Shown: positions 8,348-15,509 of the stretch, piece after piece | Numbering within the stretch: position 1 is the first letter of the stretch | How the letters are laid out: every line of letters starts with the position of its first letter | Assembly (NCBI GenBank): GCA_023391335.1 | Contig: JAEWBG010000046.1 | Location: 1-38,703, forward strand | Direction: 5' to 3' | DNA length: 38,703 nucleotides | DNA from: Pseudomonadota bacterium | Lineage (GTDB): Bacteria; Pseudomonadota; Gammaproteobacteria; Steroidobacterales; Steroidobacteraceae | Program-made: the position numbers and the translations under genes | The notes under the pieces: generated by a model | Told to the model about the DNA's origin: nothing | The model's database searches: none | Seen by the model: the letters and a program-made list of their open reading frames with translations, nothing else

Positions 8348-8380
8348 GCGACCTGCTTGAATGGCCGGTCGCTTGTTCTT
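8348..8380 (+). terminator. Candidate terminator between arsR and convergent GST
   Basis: GCGACC (8348-8353) pairs with GGTCGC (8367-8372) around a 13-nt loop, followed by TTGTTCTT. The stem is short, but the T-rich tail fits a weak intrinsic terminator for the ArsR transcript. Confidence 0.45.
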
Positions 8381-9002
8381 AGGACTCCAGCAACTTCTTC
8401 ACACTGGGGCGTTCCGCCATCGATTTGAACCATTCGCTGAGCTTGCTCTTATTCGCAAGGATCGACGCACCTTCCGGTGTGTGCTGGAACCATGCGAAGT
8501 GGGGCAGTAGACGGATGTCAGCCAAGCTGTAAGTGCTGCCCGTTAGGTAAGGAGCCGAAACGAGGCTTTCCAGTGCTTCTGCCCCTGTTCGTGCCATCGG
8601 CACTGCGGCTTCTATCACCTCAAGATTACTTGGCCGCTTGAAGAAATTCGGAGCCACGATTCTCTCGAACGCGATATCGCCACTCCAGGACTTGAAGACA
8701 TAGCAGTCAATGATTCCGAGTATCTGATTCATGCGTGCAAGTTCGCGCGCAGTGTTCGGCTGCAGTGCGGGACCGTCGAACACTTCGTCCACATACCGAA
8801 GGATGGCTTGCGTCTCGTAAAGCATGAACCCGTCGTGCTCCATGACGGGCACGCGCCCGAATGGGTTACGCGCCATGTGGTCCGGATCTTTGAAAGGTGG
8901 AGCCACGGTTATCAGTTCGTAGTCCACGCCTTTCTCGGCGAGCCCCAGCATGGCTCCGCGGACGTTCGGACTGCCTGCCATCCCATACAACTTCACGCTC
9001 AT
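8379..9002 (-). CDS. Glutathione S-transferase family protein
   Basis: A 207-residue cytosolic GST homologue. The start is ATG 9002, where MSVKLYGMAGSPNVRG is the normal beginning of the thioredoxin fold; the frame is open further upstream but overlaps the previous gene. The glutathione-binding turn is NPFGRVPVMEHDGFMLYET, with the conserved cis-Pro after Val and the Glu/Thr pair. The C-terminal helical domain includes PYLTGSTYSLADI, the usual N-capping motif. ATG overlaps the stop of the AHSA1-like gene by 4 nt (ATGA), so it is the third cistron of an arsR-AHSA1-GST operon. The co-substrate is unknown. Confidence 0.92.
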   Translation of the reverse strand: MSVKLYGMAGSPNVRGAMLGLAEKGVDYELITVAPPFKDPDHMARNPFGRVPVMEHDGFMLYETQAILRYVDEVFDGPALQPNTARELARMNQILGIIDCYVFKSWSGDIAFERIVAPNFFKRPSNLEVIEAAVPMARTGAEALESLVSAPYLTGSTYSLADIRLLPHFAWFQHTPEGASILANKSKLSEWFKSMAERPSVKKLLES

Positions 9003-9493
9003 CTCTGTGTGCCCTTGGTTGTTCCTACGGCTGCGTTGTTGGCAAAGTCTTTGAAACATCGCTCGAATATTTCGACCCACCCGCCGTCATACTTGTCTCG
9101 CCATCCGCGCGCATCGACTCTTAGATTTTCCCAACCCGAATGAACGAGCTTCACTTCAGTGCCTGCCGCAACCTCGCGAAATGAAATGTCGACGCGCTGC
9201 GCCTCATCCGCACTTACGCGCGCTTGCCAAGAAATCGCAATTGCATGCGGTGGATTCCACTCCACTACGTAGCCCCACAGCGTTTCTTTTCCATCAATAC
9301 CGACCTCGTAAATTCTCCCGCCAACATGCGGCTCAATCCGACAATCGACGGACGGGTTGATCGAGAATCTATGCAGCGGATACCACTGGCCAATATGGGC
9401 GGTGAATACCTCAAAGGCTGCTTGCGGCGAACATTCGACAGTTACAACTTTAATAACTGGGGGAATCGAGAACGTGTGAACCGCTGCGGTCAT
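8999..9493 (-). CDS. SRPBCC/AHSA1-type protein in arsR operon
   Basis: A 164-residue AHSA1-type START-fold protein, clearly different in sequence from the one at 7562. The chosen ATG 9493 overlaps the arsR stop by 4 nt (ATGA). Diagnostic stretches are VECSPQAAFEVFTAHIGQWY, RIYEVGIDGKETLWGYVVEW and the closing HSGWENL with GWRDKYDGGW. It probably binds a small hydrophobic ligand or acts as a cofactor of the adjacent regulator or GST; no reaction is assigned. Tight coupling on both sides indicates fixed stoichiometry with ArsR and GST. Confidence 0.9.
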   Translation of the reverse strand: MTAAVHTFSIPPVIKVVTVECSPQAAFEVFTAHIGQWYPLHRFSINPSVDCRIEPHVGGRIYEVGIDGKETLWGYVVEWNPPHAIAISWQARVSADEAQRVDISFREVAAGTEVKLVHSGWENLRVDARGWRDKYDGGWVEIFERCFKDFANNAAVGTTKGTQR

Positions 9494-9801
9494 CGCTTCT
9501 TTGCCTTCTTGGAAGCGGCCTTTGCAAATGAAGTGAGCGTCGCCTGCCACATATCATCCACGTACGCCCGCAGCTCTCCGAGCGCGGCGCTATTCGCGCG
9601 ATAGATTCGACGAGCCCCGACTCGCTCCTCATATATCAGCTCGGCGTTCTTCAACACCTTTAAATGTTGAGATACCGCTGGCTGACTAATCGGTAAGCCA
9701 TCTGCTATCTCCCCAACCGAGCGCGGTGCCTCGACGATTTTTTCTAAGATCGTCCGGCGTGTGGGGTCAGACAGTGCTGTAAGGATCAATGCATAAGCCA
9801 T
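9490..9801 (-). CDS. ArsR-family regulator, first gene of arsR-AHSA1-GST
   Basis: A 103-residue winged helix repressor. LTALSDPTRRTILEKI opens the fold; EIADGLPISQPAVSQHLKVL is the helix-turn-helix; YEERVGARRIYRANS is the wing. There is no Cys-pair metal site. The Lys-rich tail (KKAKKR) is common in this subgroup. Its ATG has no Shine-Dalgarno and follows a TATA-like hexamer by 5 nt, suggesting a leaderless transcript. It heads a three-gene operon with 4-nt overlaps. Confidence 0.92.
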   Translation of the reverse strand: MAYALILTALSDPTRRTILEKIVEAPRSVGEIADGLPISQPAVSQHLKVLKNAELIYEERVGARRIYRANSAALGELRAYVDDMWQATLTSFAKAASKKAKKR

Positions 9802-9806
9802 TACTT

Positions 9807-9821
9807 ATATTAGCCGTGGCT
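9807..9821 (-). promoter_or_regulatory. Candidate -10 element and dyad ahead of leaderless arsR
   Basis: On the reverse strand, TAATAT (9812 to 9807) precedes the arsR ATG by only 5 nt, so transcription should start at or next to the A of ATG. The dyad AGCC-GT-GGCT (9812-9821) abuts it and is a candidate operator. No good -35 is seen. Confidence 0.4.
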
Positions 9822-10037
9822 TCTAAGAGGATGCAGGCGGTAGTCGGCGATTCGAATATCTACGCCTAATCGAAGTCCCGACTTCTCCTACGCGCCTTTG
9901 GGAATGCCGGCGGCGCCGAATACACCGAGGCGGCATCTCTAAATCGATCACTTCATGAACGCGTTTTCGCTGGTTCGTTTGGTTGGTGCCGAGTATCGTG
10001 GGCCTCTGGCTGGCTACCAACGCAAGGTTCGATCAAG

Positions 10038-10712
10038 ATGAGTCTCACGCTCTACTACCACCCGTTGGCTTCGTTCTGCTGGAAGGTGGAGATTGCTCTG
10101 TACGAAAACGGAACCTCGTTCTCTGGCGAGATCGTCAATCTGGGAGATAAGCAGGCGAGCGCGCACTTCTTCGAGTTGTGGCCCGTCGGCAAGATGCCAT
10201 TGCTTCGTGACGATGCGCGGGATCGCACGGTGCCAGAGACGACGATCATCATCGGGTATCTCGATCGTCACTATCCAGGCGCTCAGGCGCTGTTGCCGAC
10301 GAACGAAGAGCAACGCTTCGACGCGCGTCTCTGGGATCGATTTTTCGATCTCTACATTCATCAGCCCATGCAGAGAATCGTCGCCCAGCAATTGCGTGCT
10401 GAGAAAGATCGCGACCCGCTTGCTGTGCCGGAATCGACGGCTACGCTGCAAACGGCGTACGCGATGTTGGAAAAGCAAATGGCTACACGCAGATGGGCGA
10501 TTGGCGAGGAATTCAGTCTCGCAGACTGCTCAGCGTTCCCTGCGCTGTTCTACGCCGATACGCTTGTGCCATTCACAAAGGGATATCCGAACGCGGCGGC
10601 CTATTTCGAACGCCTGCTCGCGCGACCTTCTGTGCAGCGCGTGTTGGAGGAGGCGCGGCCGTACTTCAAGCTCTATCCGTTCAAGGACTCCCTGCCGGAT
10701 CGATTTCGCTGA
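10038..10712 (+). CDS. Glutathione S-transferase family protein
   Basis: A second GST homologue, 224 residues, divergent from the arsR operon. The N-terminal thioredoxin fold begins SLTLYYHPLASFCWKVEIAL, with Ser/Cys at the usual catalytic turn. The glutathione site is WPVGKMPLLRDD followed by PETTIIIGYLD. The helical domain includes WAIGEEFSLADCSAFPALFY. ATG 10038 has AAGG about 10 nt upstream. It resembles the bacterial GSTs often found near VOC or stress genes; the substrate is unknown. The following VOC gene converges on it, with about 80 nt between them. Confidence 0.92.
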   Translation: MSLTLYYHPLASFCWKVEIALYENGTSFSGEIVNLGDKQASAHFFELWPVGKMPLLRDDARDRTVPETTIIIGYLDRHYPGAQALLPTNEEQRFDARLWDRFFDLYIHQPMQRIVAQQLRAEKDRDPLAVPESTATLQTAYAMLEKQMATRRWAIGEEFSLADCSAFPALFYADTLVPFTKGYPNAAAYFERLLARPSVQRVLEEARPYFKLYPFKDSLPDRFR

Positions 10713-10793
10713 TGCGATGGGCCACCAGCGCTATCAGTCCTAATCGGAACAGAGCGAGATCGAGCTTGCCGCCAAAATTCGTGGGCCTACGTG

Positions 10794-11237
10794 TCAGCTT
10801 GATCTGAGTTCTTGGGCGAGTCCGATCAGAATGCCTTCGACACCCCGGATGTAGCAGAGCCGGTACGTGTTCGCGTAGTCGACGACTTCGTCGACCACCG
10901 AAGCGCCGAGCTTCTGCAGGCGAGCCAATGTCTCGTCGAGATTCTCGACCGCAAACATGACTCGAAGATACCCAAGCGAATTCACCGGAGCCGTGCGGTG
11001 ATCGGACACTACAGCGGGCGCGGCAAAGCGCGAAAGCTCAATGCGGCTGTGTCCGTCGGGTGTGCGCATCATCGCAATCTCGACGCGTTGGCCGCGTACT
11101 CCGGTGACGCGACCAGACCATTCTTCGCCGATGAGCGCGCGGCCTTCGAGCGTCAGGCCCAATTCCACGAAGAACTGAATGGCCGCATCGAGGTCCTCTA
11201 CCACGATGCCAACGTTGTCCATTCGCTTGACTGTCAC
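10794..11237 (-). CDS. VOC-family protein
   Basis: A 147-residue two-module VOC protein. The start is GTG 11237, with GGAGGA 7-8 nt upstream. Module one begins MDNVGIVVEDLDAAIQFFVELG. Module two contains YLRVMFAVENLDETLARLQKLGA and ends with YIRGVEGILIGLAQEL, the family closing strand with an Ile where metal-binding members have Glu-rich ends. Dioxygenase, lyase and drug-binding members exist, so the role is open. It may be last in a leftward group with the GFA and ABM genes, with gaps of 40 and 55 nt. Confidence 0.88.
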   Translation of the reverse strand: MTVKRMDNVGIVVEDLDAAIQFFVELGLTLEGRALIGEEWSGRVTGVRGQRVEIAMMRTPDGHSRIELSRFAAPAVVSDHRTAPVNSLGYLRVMFAVENLDETLARLQKLGASVVDEVVDYANTYRLCYIRGVEGILIGLAQELRSS

Positions 11238-11277
11238 GATGCTTCCTCCTGCTCGACCCTAGAAAACCAAATGATCA

Positions 11278-11700
11278 CTACCAACCAACTCTCTCATCCG
11301 TTCCGCCAAATTCGGGCGGCGAATTTTTGAAGTGCGGCAATTCGTCGCGCACGGGTAGCAACGCAAACTGGCACTGATTGTGAAATGTGGCGTGAAACAT
11401 TCCAGCAGGCAACAGAGAGCCGCTCACGCCACGCAGTCCAATCCCTTGCGGCTCGCCGAAGAGAAAGGTGCCACAGTTGGAGCATCTGGTTCGAGGCAGC
11501 GTCTTGTAAGTCCACGTGAAAGTCTCGCCCTGTACGCTCACCGCATCACTAGGAAATAACGCGATGGGAACGAATGCACCGCCGCTCGTTGCTTGGCAGT
11601 CATCGCAATGGCAGTAGAACTGAGCTATGGCCGGTGCGCTGATGCGAACTTGGACGCTGCCGCAGCGACAGTTCAAAGTCATGGTCGTCATTTCGGACAT
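11278..11700 (-). CDS. GFA-family zinc protein (Gfa-like / CENP-V domain)
   Basis: A 140-residue protein of the glutathione-dependent formaldehyde-activating enzyme family. All three zinc motifs are present: CRCGSV near the N-terminus, FYCHCDDCQATSG, and RTRCSNCGTFLFGEP. These normally hold two zinc ions. ATG 11700 has CAGG directly against it, so ATG 11691 (MTTMTL) with better spacing is an equally good start. True formaldehyde-glutathione condensation is shown for few members; most are uncharacterised. Neighbours are an ABM monooxygenase upstream and a VOC protein downstream on the same strand. Confidence 0.9.
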   Translation of the reverse strand: MSEMTTMTLNCRCGSVQVRISAPAIAQFYCHCDDCQATSGGAFVPIALFPSDAVSVQGETFTWTYKTLPRTRCSNCGTFLFGEPQGIGLRGVSGSLLPAGMFHATFHNQCQFALLPVRDELPHFKNSPPEFGGTDERVGW

Positions 11701-11755
11701 CCTGTGAAACGTTGGAAGAGTTGCAGATAAACCATCTAGTCATCGCTCTTGGGTT

Positions 11756-12076
11756 TTAGCTCGTGGCGAGGATTTGCCTCCAGAACGCGAACTGCGTCGG
11801 GCCGTCGACCCATGCTTCTGCCTTCTTCATAAAGGCCTGCATGTGAGGTGTCTGCATGTGGGGCCCAGTGAAGATCGCTTCGCTTTCCCACTGCTCGACG
11901 ATGAATAAACGTCGAGGATCCTTCGGATCGTCGTGAACGCGGATGCCATGGCAGGCTGGTTCGTTTTTCATCACCACCTCGATGATAGCTTGCAGATCGT
12001 GCTTGGCAGTTTCGATCTGATCCGACTTGAGAGTGCAAGTGATGACGACCGTGATCGGTTGATCGTTGCTGCTCAT
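11756..12076 (-). CDS. ABM-domain monooxygenase (putative quinol monooxygenase)
   Basis: A 106-residue dimeric ferredoxin-like protein of the antibiotic biosynthesis monooxygenase superfamily. Key stretches are ITVVITCTLKSDQIETAKHDL, CHGIRVHDDPKDPRRLFIVEQW and HMQAFMKKAEAWV, which contain the usual EW/Hx3F pattern. These small cofactor-free enzymes oxidise quinols or scavenge reactive aldehydes, as with E. coli YgiN. ATG 12076 has GGAGAT 5-6 nt upstream. It is the first gene of the leftward group and diverges from the LysR gene at 12239, which would be its natural regulator were that gene intact. Confidence 0.88.
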   Translation of the reverse strand: MSSNDQPITVVITCTLKSDQIETAKHDLQAIIEVVMKNEPACHGIRVHDDPKDPRRLFIVEQWESEAIFTGPHMQTPHMQAFMKKAEAWVDGPTQFAFWRQILATS

Positions 12077-12238
12077 ACCATCTCCTTTACCGTTGCGTGG
12101 GATTCAATAAACCAAAACGAGGGCTGGCTACGATGCTTCTGCTCGTTTCTCGATCATGTGAGGCATTCTGCGCAACGAGGCACTCGACAGACAAACGATA
12201 AATTGGCAACAATCTGTGATCAGAACTCAACAATCATC

Positions 12239-13128
12239 ATGGCTAGAAAATTACCTCCGCTTAGCACGCTGCCTCTCTTCGAGGCTGCGGCACGACTGTT
12301 AAATTTCTCCAAGGCGGCGGGTGAATTGAACGTGACGCCGGGCGCCATTAGCCGCGCGATCAAGACTCTCGAGGAGCAATTAGGTGTGCAGTTATTTGAG
12401 CGAGCCACTCGATCGGTGCGACTGACAGAAGTAGGCGAGCCCTTTGCGCGTGCAGTACACGATGCACTCGAACAATTGGAATTGGCGACGAGGCGCGCGA
12501 CCGCACGTCAATCCGGTTCGACACTCAACGTCAGTACGTCCGATGGATTTGCAGGCAGATGGTTGGTGCCGCGCTTATATCGTTTTCACCGCGACCACGG
12601 CGACATCGATGTCCGAGTCGCCACCACCGGTAAACGGGCCAATTTTTCGGGGACGGTATCGATGTCGCGATTCGTTACGGCCAAGGCAACTATCCGGGAC
12701 TCAGCGCCGAGTTTCTCACCGACGAGGAAGTCTTTCCCGTTTGCAGTCCCAAGCTGCTCAAGGGCACGCATCCGCTACGCAAGCCCGAGGACCTGAAGCA
12801 TCACACGCTAATTCGCGACAGCTATCCGATCGATTGGGCCGCGTGGCTTGCCAGCGCAGGAGTAAAAGGAGTGAATGCTCGCAAGGGACTCACGTTCGAC
12901 TCTTACACATTTGCGGTGGAGGCGGCTGCGCAAGGCGAAGGGGTCGCGCTGGGTCGAAGCCTGCTCGTCGCAGGCGATCTTGCCGCAGGTCGCTTGGTGC
13001 GACCTTTCAAGCACTCGCTGAAGGCAGCATCGACTTTCTACTTGGTGTATCCGCCGGACGCGATCCGTCAACGCAAAGTGAAGGTCTTCCGCGATTGGCT
13101 CATGGCCGAGATCGCTGCGATGCGCTAG
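12239..13128 (+). pseudogene. LysR-family regulator, GcvA-like, broken by a one-base frameshift
   Basis: The reading frame from ATG 12239 gives a normal LysR helix-turn-helix: PPLSTLPLFEAAARLLNFSKAA, then ELNVTPGAISRAIKTLEEQL. It continues into the effector domain as far as DIDVRVATTGKRANF (about 12647). From there the product is nonsense and stops at 12796. The next frame carries on the expected protein as GDGIDVAIRYGQG, FLTDEEVFPVCSP, FAVEAAAQGEGVALG and a normal end at 13128. One base is missing in AATTTTTCGGGGAC, either a T in 12643-12647 or a G in 12649-12652. The repaired length (about 296) is normal for GcvA-type LysR proteins. It is a recent pseudogene or a homopolymer sequencing error. 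Confidence 0.88.
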
Positions 13129-13315
13129 GTCTCATTTGATGGGACGTGAACGTTCCTTTCTCTCATCATCGATGCTCTTCGCGAAATCCGGATGTGCTCA
13201 GGGCGAACGGAATCTCACGCGCTCTCGCGTGGAGTTGTATTGCGTCCCATCGCTCTTGCATCGGACGTGTACATCGTCCTACTGTCGCGTCACCAAGTTC
13301 TCTTCGGAGTGGCTC

Positions 13316-14002
13316 ATGCGAGTGCTGTCGTCACTGTTCAGTGTCTTCGTTGTCGCGCTCGTCATGAGCGGATCCGCTCACGCCCAGAATCGATGGGTTG
13401 AAGGCAAACACTACTTTCGGATTGAGCCAGCACAGCCCACGAGCGTCCCCGCAGGCAAGATCGAAGTCACCGAGGTCCTCTCTTACGGATGCCCAGCGTG
13501 CTATCACTTCTTGCCGATCGCTGCGAAATTAAAGGAGCAATTGCCGCCACAGGCACAGATGGTCTACGTCCATGCGTCATTCAATGCGGCTGAACAGTGG
13601 CCCATGTTCCAGCGGGCGTTTTATACGGCCCAGCAGCTGAATCTCGTCGCGAAGACGCATGAAGCGATGTTCAACGCCGTGTGGGGCCGCAATGGTGTGC
13701 TGGCAGTAAGCGATCCGGCGACGAATCGAATCAAGACACCGCCACCCACCCTCGAAGATGCAGCTAAGTTTTATGCGCGAGTCGCCGGTGTCGATGCCAA
13801 GAAGTTTCTGGATACATCCAGATCGTTCGCCGTCGATATGAGCATTCGCCGTGCTGAGGCTTTCATGAGAGCGGCGCATGTGGATCAGACGCCGACGATC
13901 GTGGTCAACGGGAAGTATCGTCTGCATGTCACTTCTGCGGGTGGTCCAAACCAACTTCTAGAGCTGGTGAACTATCTGGTGCAGAAGGAAGCTGCGCGTT
14001 GA
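13316..14002 (+). CDS. Periplasmic DsbA-type thiol:disulfide oxidoreductase
   Basis: A 228-residue exported thioredoxin-fold protein. The start is ATG 13316, chosen for GGAG 6 nt upstream and a clean signal peptide (LFSVFVVALVMSGSAHA, cleavage before QNRWVEG). The frame is open 180 nt further upstream but that part reads as noise. The active site is C59-P-A-C62 in LSYGCPACYHFLP. The cis-proline loop is DQTPTIVVNGKY. The middle helical insertion (KTHEAMFNAVW) is typical of DsbA. DsbA introduces disulfides into exported proteins, so it may serve the cysteine-rich locus to its right, although it is not in that operon. Confidence 0.93.
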   Translation: MRVLSSLFSVFVVALVMSGSAHAQNRWVEGKHYFRIEPAQPTSVPAGKIEVTEVLSYGCPACYHFLPIAAKLKEQLPPQAQMVYVHASFNAAEQWPMFQRAFYTAQQLNLVAKTHEAMFNAVWGRNGVLAVSDPATNRIKTPPPTLEDAAKFYARVAGVDAKKFLDTSRSFAVDMSIRRAEAFMRAAHVDQTPTIVVNGKYRLHVTSAGGPNQLLELVNYLVQKEAAR

Positions 14003-14063
14003 CGATTGCACAGAGGGCGAGAGGCCAACTCGCACGGAGCTCACGGCTTTGATCAATATGTAG

Positions 14064-14106
14064 AGGATGGGCTCCCGCCTGCGCGGCGCCTGCGCGGGAG
14101 TGACGA
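14064..14106. repeat. REP-like palindromic element
   Basis: GATGGGCTCCCGCCTGCGCG...GCGCGGGAGTGACGA has the form of the intergenic GATG-CCCGC-GCGGG-TGACG palindromes found in many proteobacterial genomes. Here the loop contains a second copy of CCTGCGCGG. It lies downstream of the dsbA-like gene. Confidence 0.5.
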
Positions 14107-14283
14107 TCGAATACTGGTGCGAAAACTTATTTGTCCGTCCTTCCGCTTTGGCTCAGGATGCCCGGAGAGCCATAGAGTTGGATTCTCGCCAGAACGCCGC
14201 AACGCGAATCCCCCGGAACCTGTCAGAACATCACATCGCCAGTACGCAACGCATTTGTGTACATTGTTGGTGTGAATCTCCTC

Positions 14284-14310
14284 CTCCGTGCTCTCCGTGT
14301 CCTCCGTGTG
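14284..14310. repeat. Three tandem 9-bp units of CTCCGTGNN
   Basis: CTCCGTG recurs at 14284, 14293 and 14302 with 9-bp spacing, just past the stop of the DUF3187 gene. It is a variant of the CTCTGTG family seen at 16661-16805. Confidence 0.6.
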
Positions 14311-14319
14311 AAACTCTTT

Positions 14320-15291
14320 TCAGTTCTTATGCGCTGGTGCTTGAGCTAGGCGCACCACGAACACCACATCTGGCGACGCATCCACAGCAATGTCTTCGCT
14401 GACCCCGAGTTCAAGCCGCCACCCAGAGTTGAAGCGATGTGCGCCGCCCAGCGTGAGAATCGCCGCAGTCCCCAAGAACTTTAGATCAGAGTCGTACGCT
14501 GCCGTGTGGCCATCAACCTGCGCCGTGATCTCGGTATTCGAAGTTGCCGCGAACGACACCGCCACCAATCCACTCGCGACGAAGCTCTTCTGGTTCGCAG
14601 GGAGCAAGTCGCCTTTGCCAAGATGTGTGCCGGCAAGCTGAACAGACAGCGACCAACGCGATCCGAGCCGATGATCGAATGCAGCAGCAATCGACTCGTC
14701 GGCCGCGCCGCTTCCCGTCAAATCATTCGCGTTGCCTGTTGGCAACTTGATGCTGGCCCAGAGTGTCAGGTTTGTGTTGGGTGAACTCAGACTTTGATAG
14801 CCGACATCCAGTGTGATGTCCCCGATCCCGCTCGACCGATCGGTCACGTGAACTCGATTGAATCCATCGCGCGAGTAATCGATCAACAAACGATCGTGAG
14901 GTTGTTGGGGACGCACGCCTTCCGGCAAGCCGAACCAGTCGTGCCAACGATCGATGAAGCCATCGAGCGAACCGCCGCTGGTCTCGCGATAGGGCAGTTG
15001 CAGACGGGTTGCCCAGCGATCGTCCCATGGGTGCGCGAGGATTAGACGCAGCTCCTTCGTCTCTGCATCGACGGTGAGGCGCTCGGAATTGCTGTTCTGA
15101 AAAATCGCGCTGCTCGCCCAATTGAATTGCGCATCCCGTGAGGGCATCGCGTTCAGATTTGCCGGTAGCGGAGCGGGCAGGCCGAAGCCGGCGAGGAGCG
15201 GGTTTTGATCTCGGGTAGTGAGCGGTGCTGCTAGGGCGCTCGCGACCATGCAAGACAGAGATAAGAATAGGACGCAACGCAAAGCGCACAT
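14320..15291 (-). CDS. Outer-membrane beta-barrel, DUF3187-like
   Basis: A 323-residue exported protein. The signal peptide is LRCVLFLSLSCMVASALAA, with the mature part starting near PLTTRDQNPLLAGFG. Conserved features that suggest DUF3187 are the QNPLL opening, WDDRWATRLQLPY, GSLDGFIDRWHDWFGLPEG and GIGDITLDVGYQ. The rest alternates polar and hydrophobic residues as in barrel strands and ends in VVFVVRLAQAP. DUF3187 proteins are predicted outer-membrane porin-like proteins of unknown function. It is the last gene on the leftward strand of the redox locus, 218 nt after DUF3570, so it may or may not share that transcript. Confidence 0.78.
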   Translation of the reverse strand: MCALRCVLFLSLSCMVASALAAPLTTRDQNPLLAGFGLPAPLPANLNAMPSRDAQFNWASSAIFQNSNSERLTVDAETKELRLILAHPWDDRWATRLQLPYRETSGGSLDGFIDRWHDWFGLPEGVRPQQPHDRLLIDYSRDGFNRVHVTDRSSGIGDITLDVGYQSLSSPNTNLTLWASIKLPTGNANDLTGSGAADESIAAAFDHRLGSRWSLSVQLAGTHLGKGDLLPANQKSFVASGLVAVSFAATSNTEITAQVDGHTAAYDSDLKFLGTAAILTLGGAHRFNSGWRLELGVSEDIAVDASPDVVFVVRLAQAPAHKN

Positions 15292-15485
15292 AGATGAACA
15301 AAGCTAGCAATAAATGCAGGACGGGGACTCGTGAAAGCGCATTATGCGATGGTCGCCAAGTGACCCTTTGGAATAGACGAAGCTAAGCACCAAGGAGCTT
15401 CGGATCGTCTTGCCGGCGAAGAAGCGAAGGAATCGGGAGACGGACGAGGGATCCAGATCCAATCGATCGGGCTTTTATTTTGCGC

Positions 15486-15500
15486 TCTTTGTGTTGCGTC
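15486..15500. repeat. 15-bp repeat shared with 4217-4231
   Basis: TCTTTGTGTTGCGTC is identical at both places. This copy lies 10 nt from the DUF3570 stop, within T-rich sequence. Both copies look like fragments of the same CTCTGTG/CTTTGTG dispersed repeat family. Confidence 0.55.
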
Positions 15501-15509
15501 CGGTCTGTT

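Larger units (their letters stand above)
14003..14319. other. Intergenic region with two dispersed-repeat-like elements
   Basis: No gene is seen between dsbA-like and the convergent DUF3187 gene. It contains a REP-like palindrome at 14064-14106 and a 9-bp tandem repeat at 14284-14310, listed separately. The stretch between them (about 14110-14270) shows nothing recognisable. Confidence 0.6.

Noticed and set aside
12643..12652. Programmed frameshift in the LysR gene
   Set aside because: The site is not a classical X-XXY-YYZ slippery heptamer, no stimulatory stem is seen, and LysR regulators are not known to use frameshifting.
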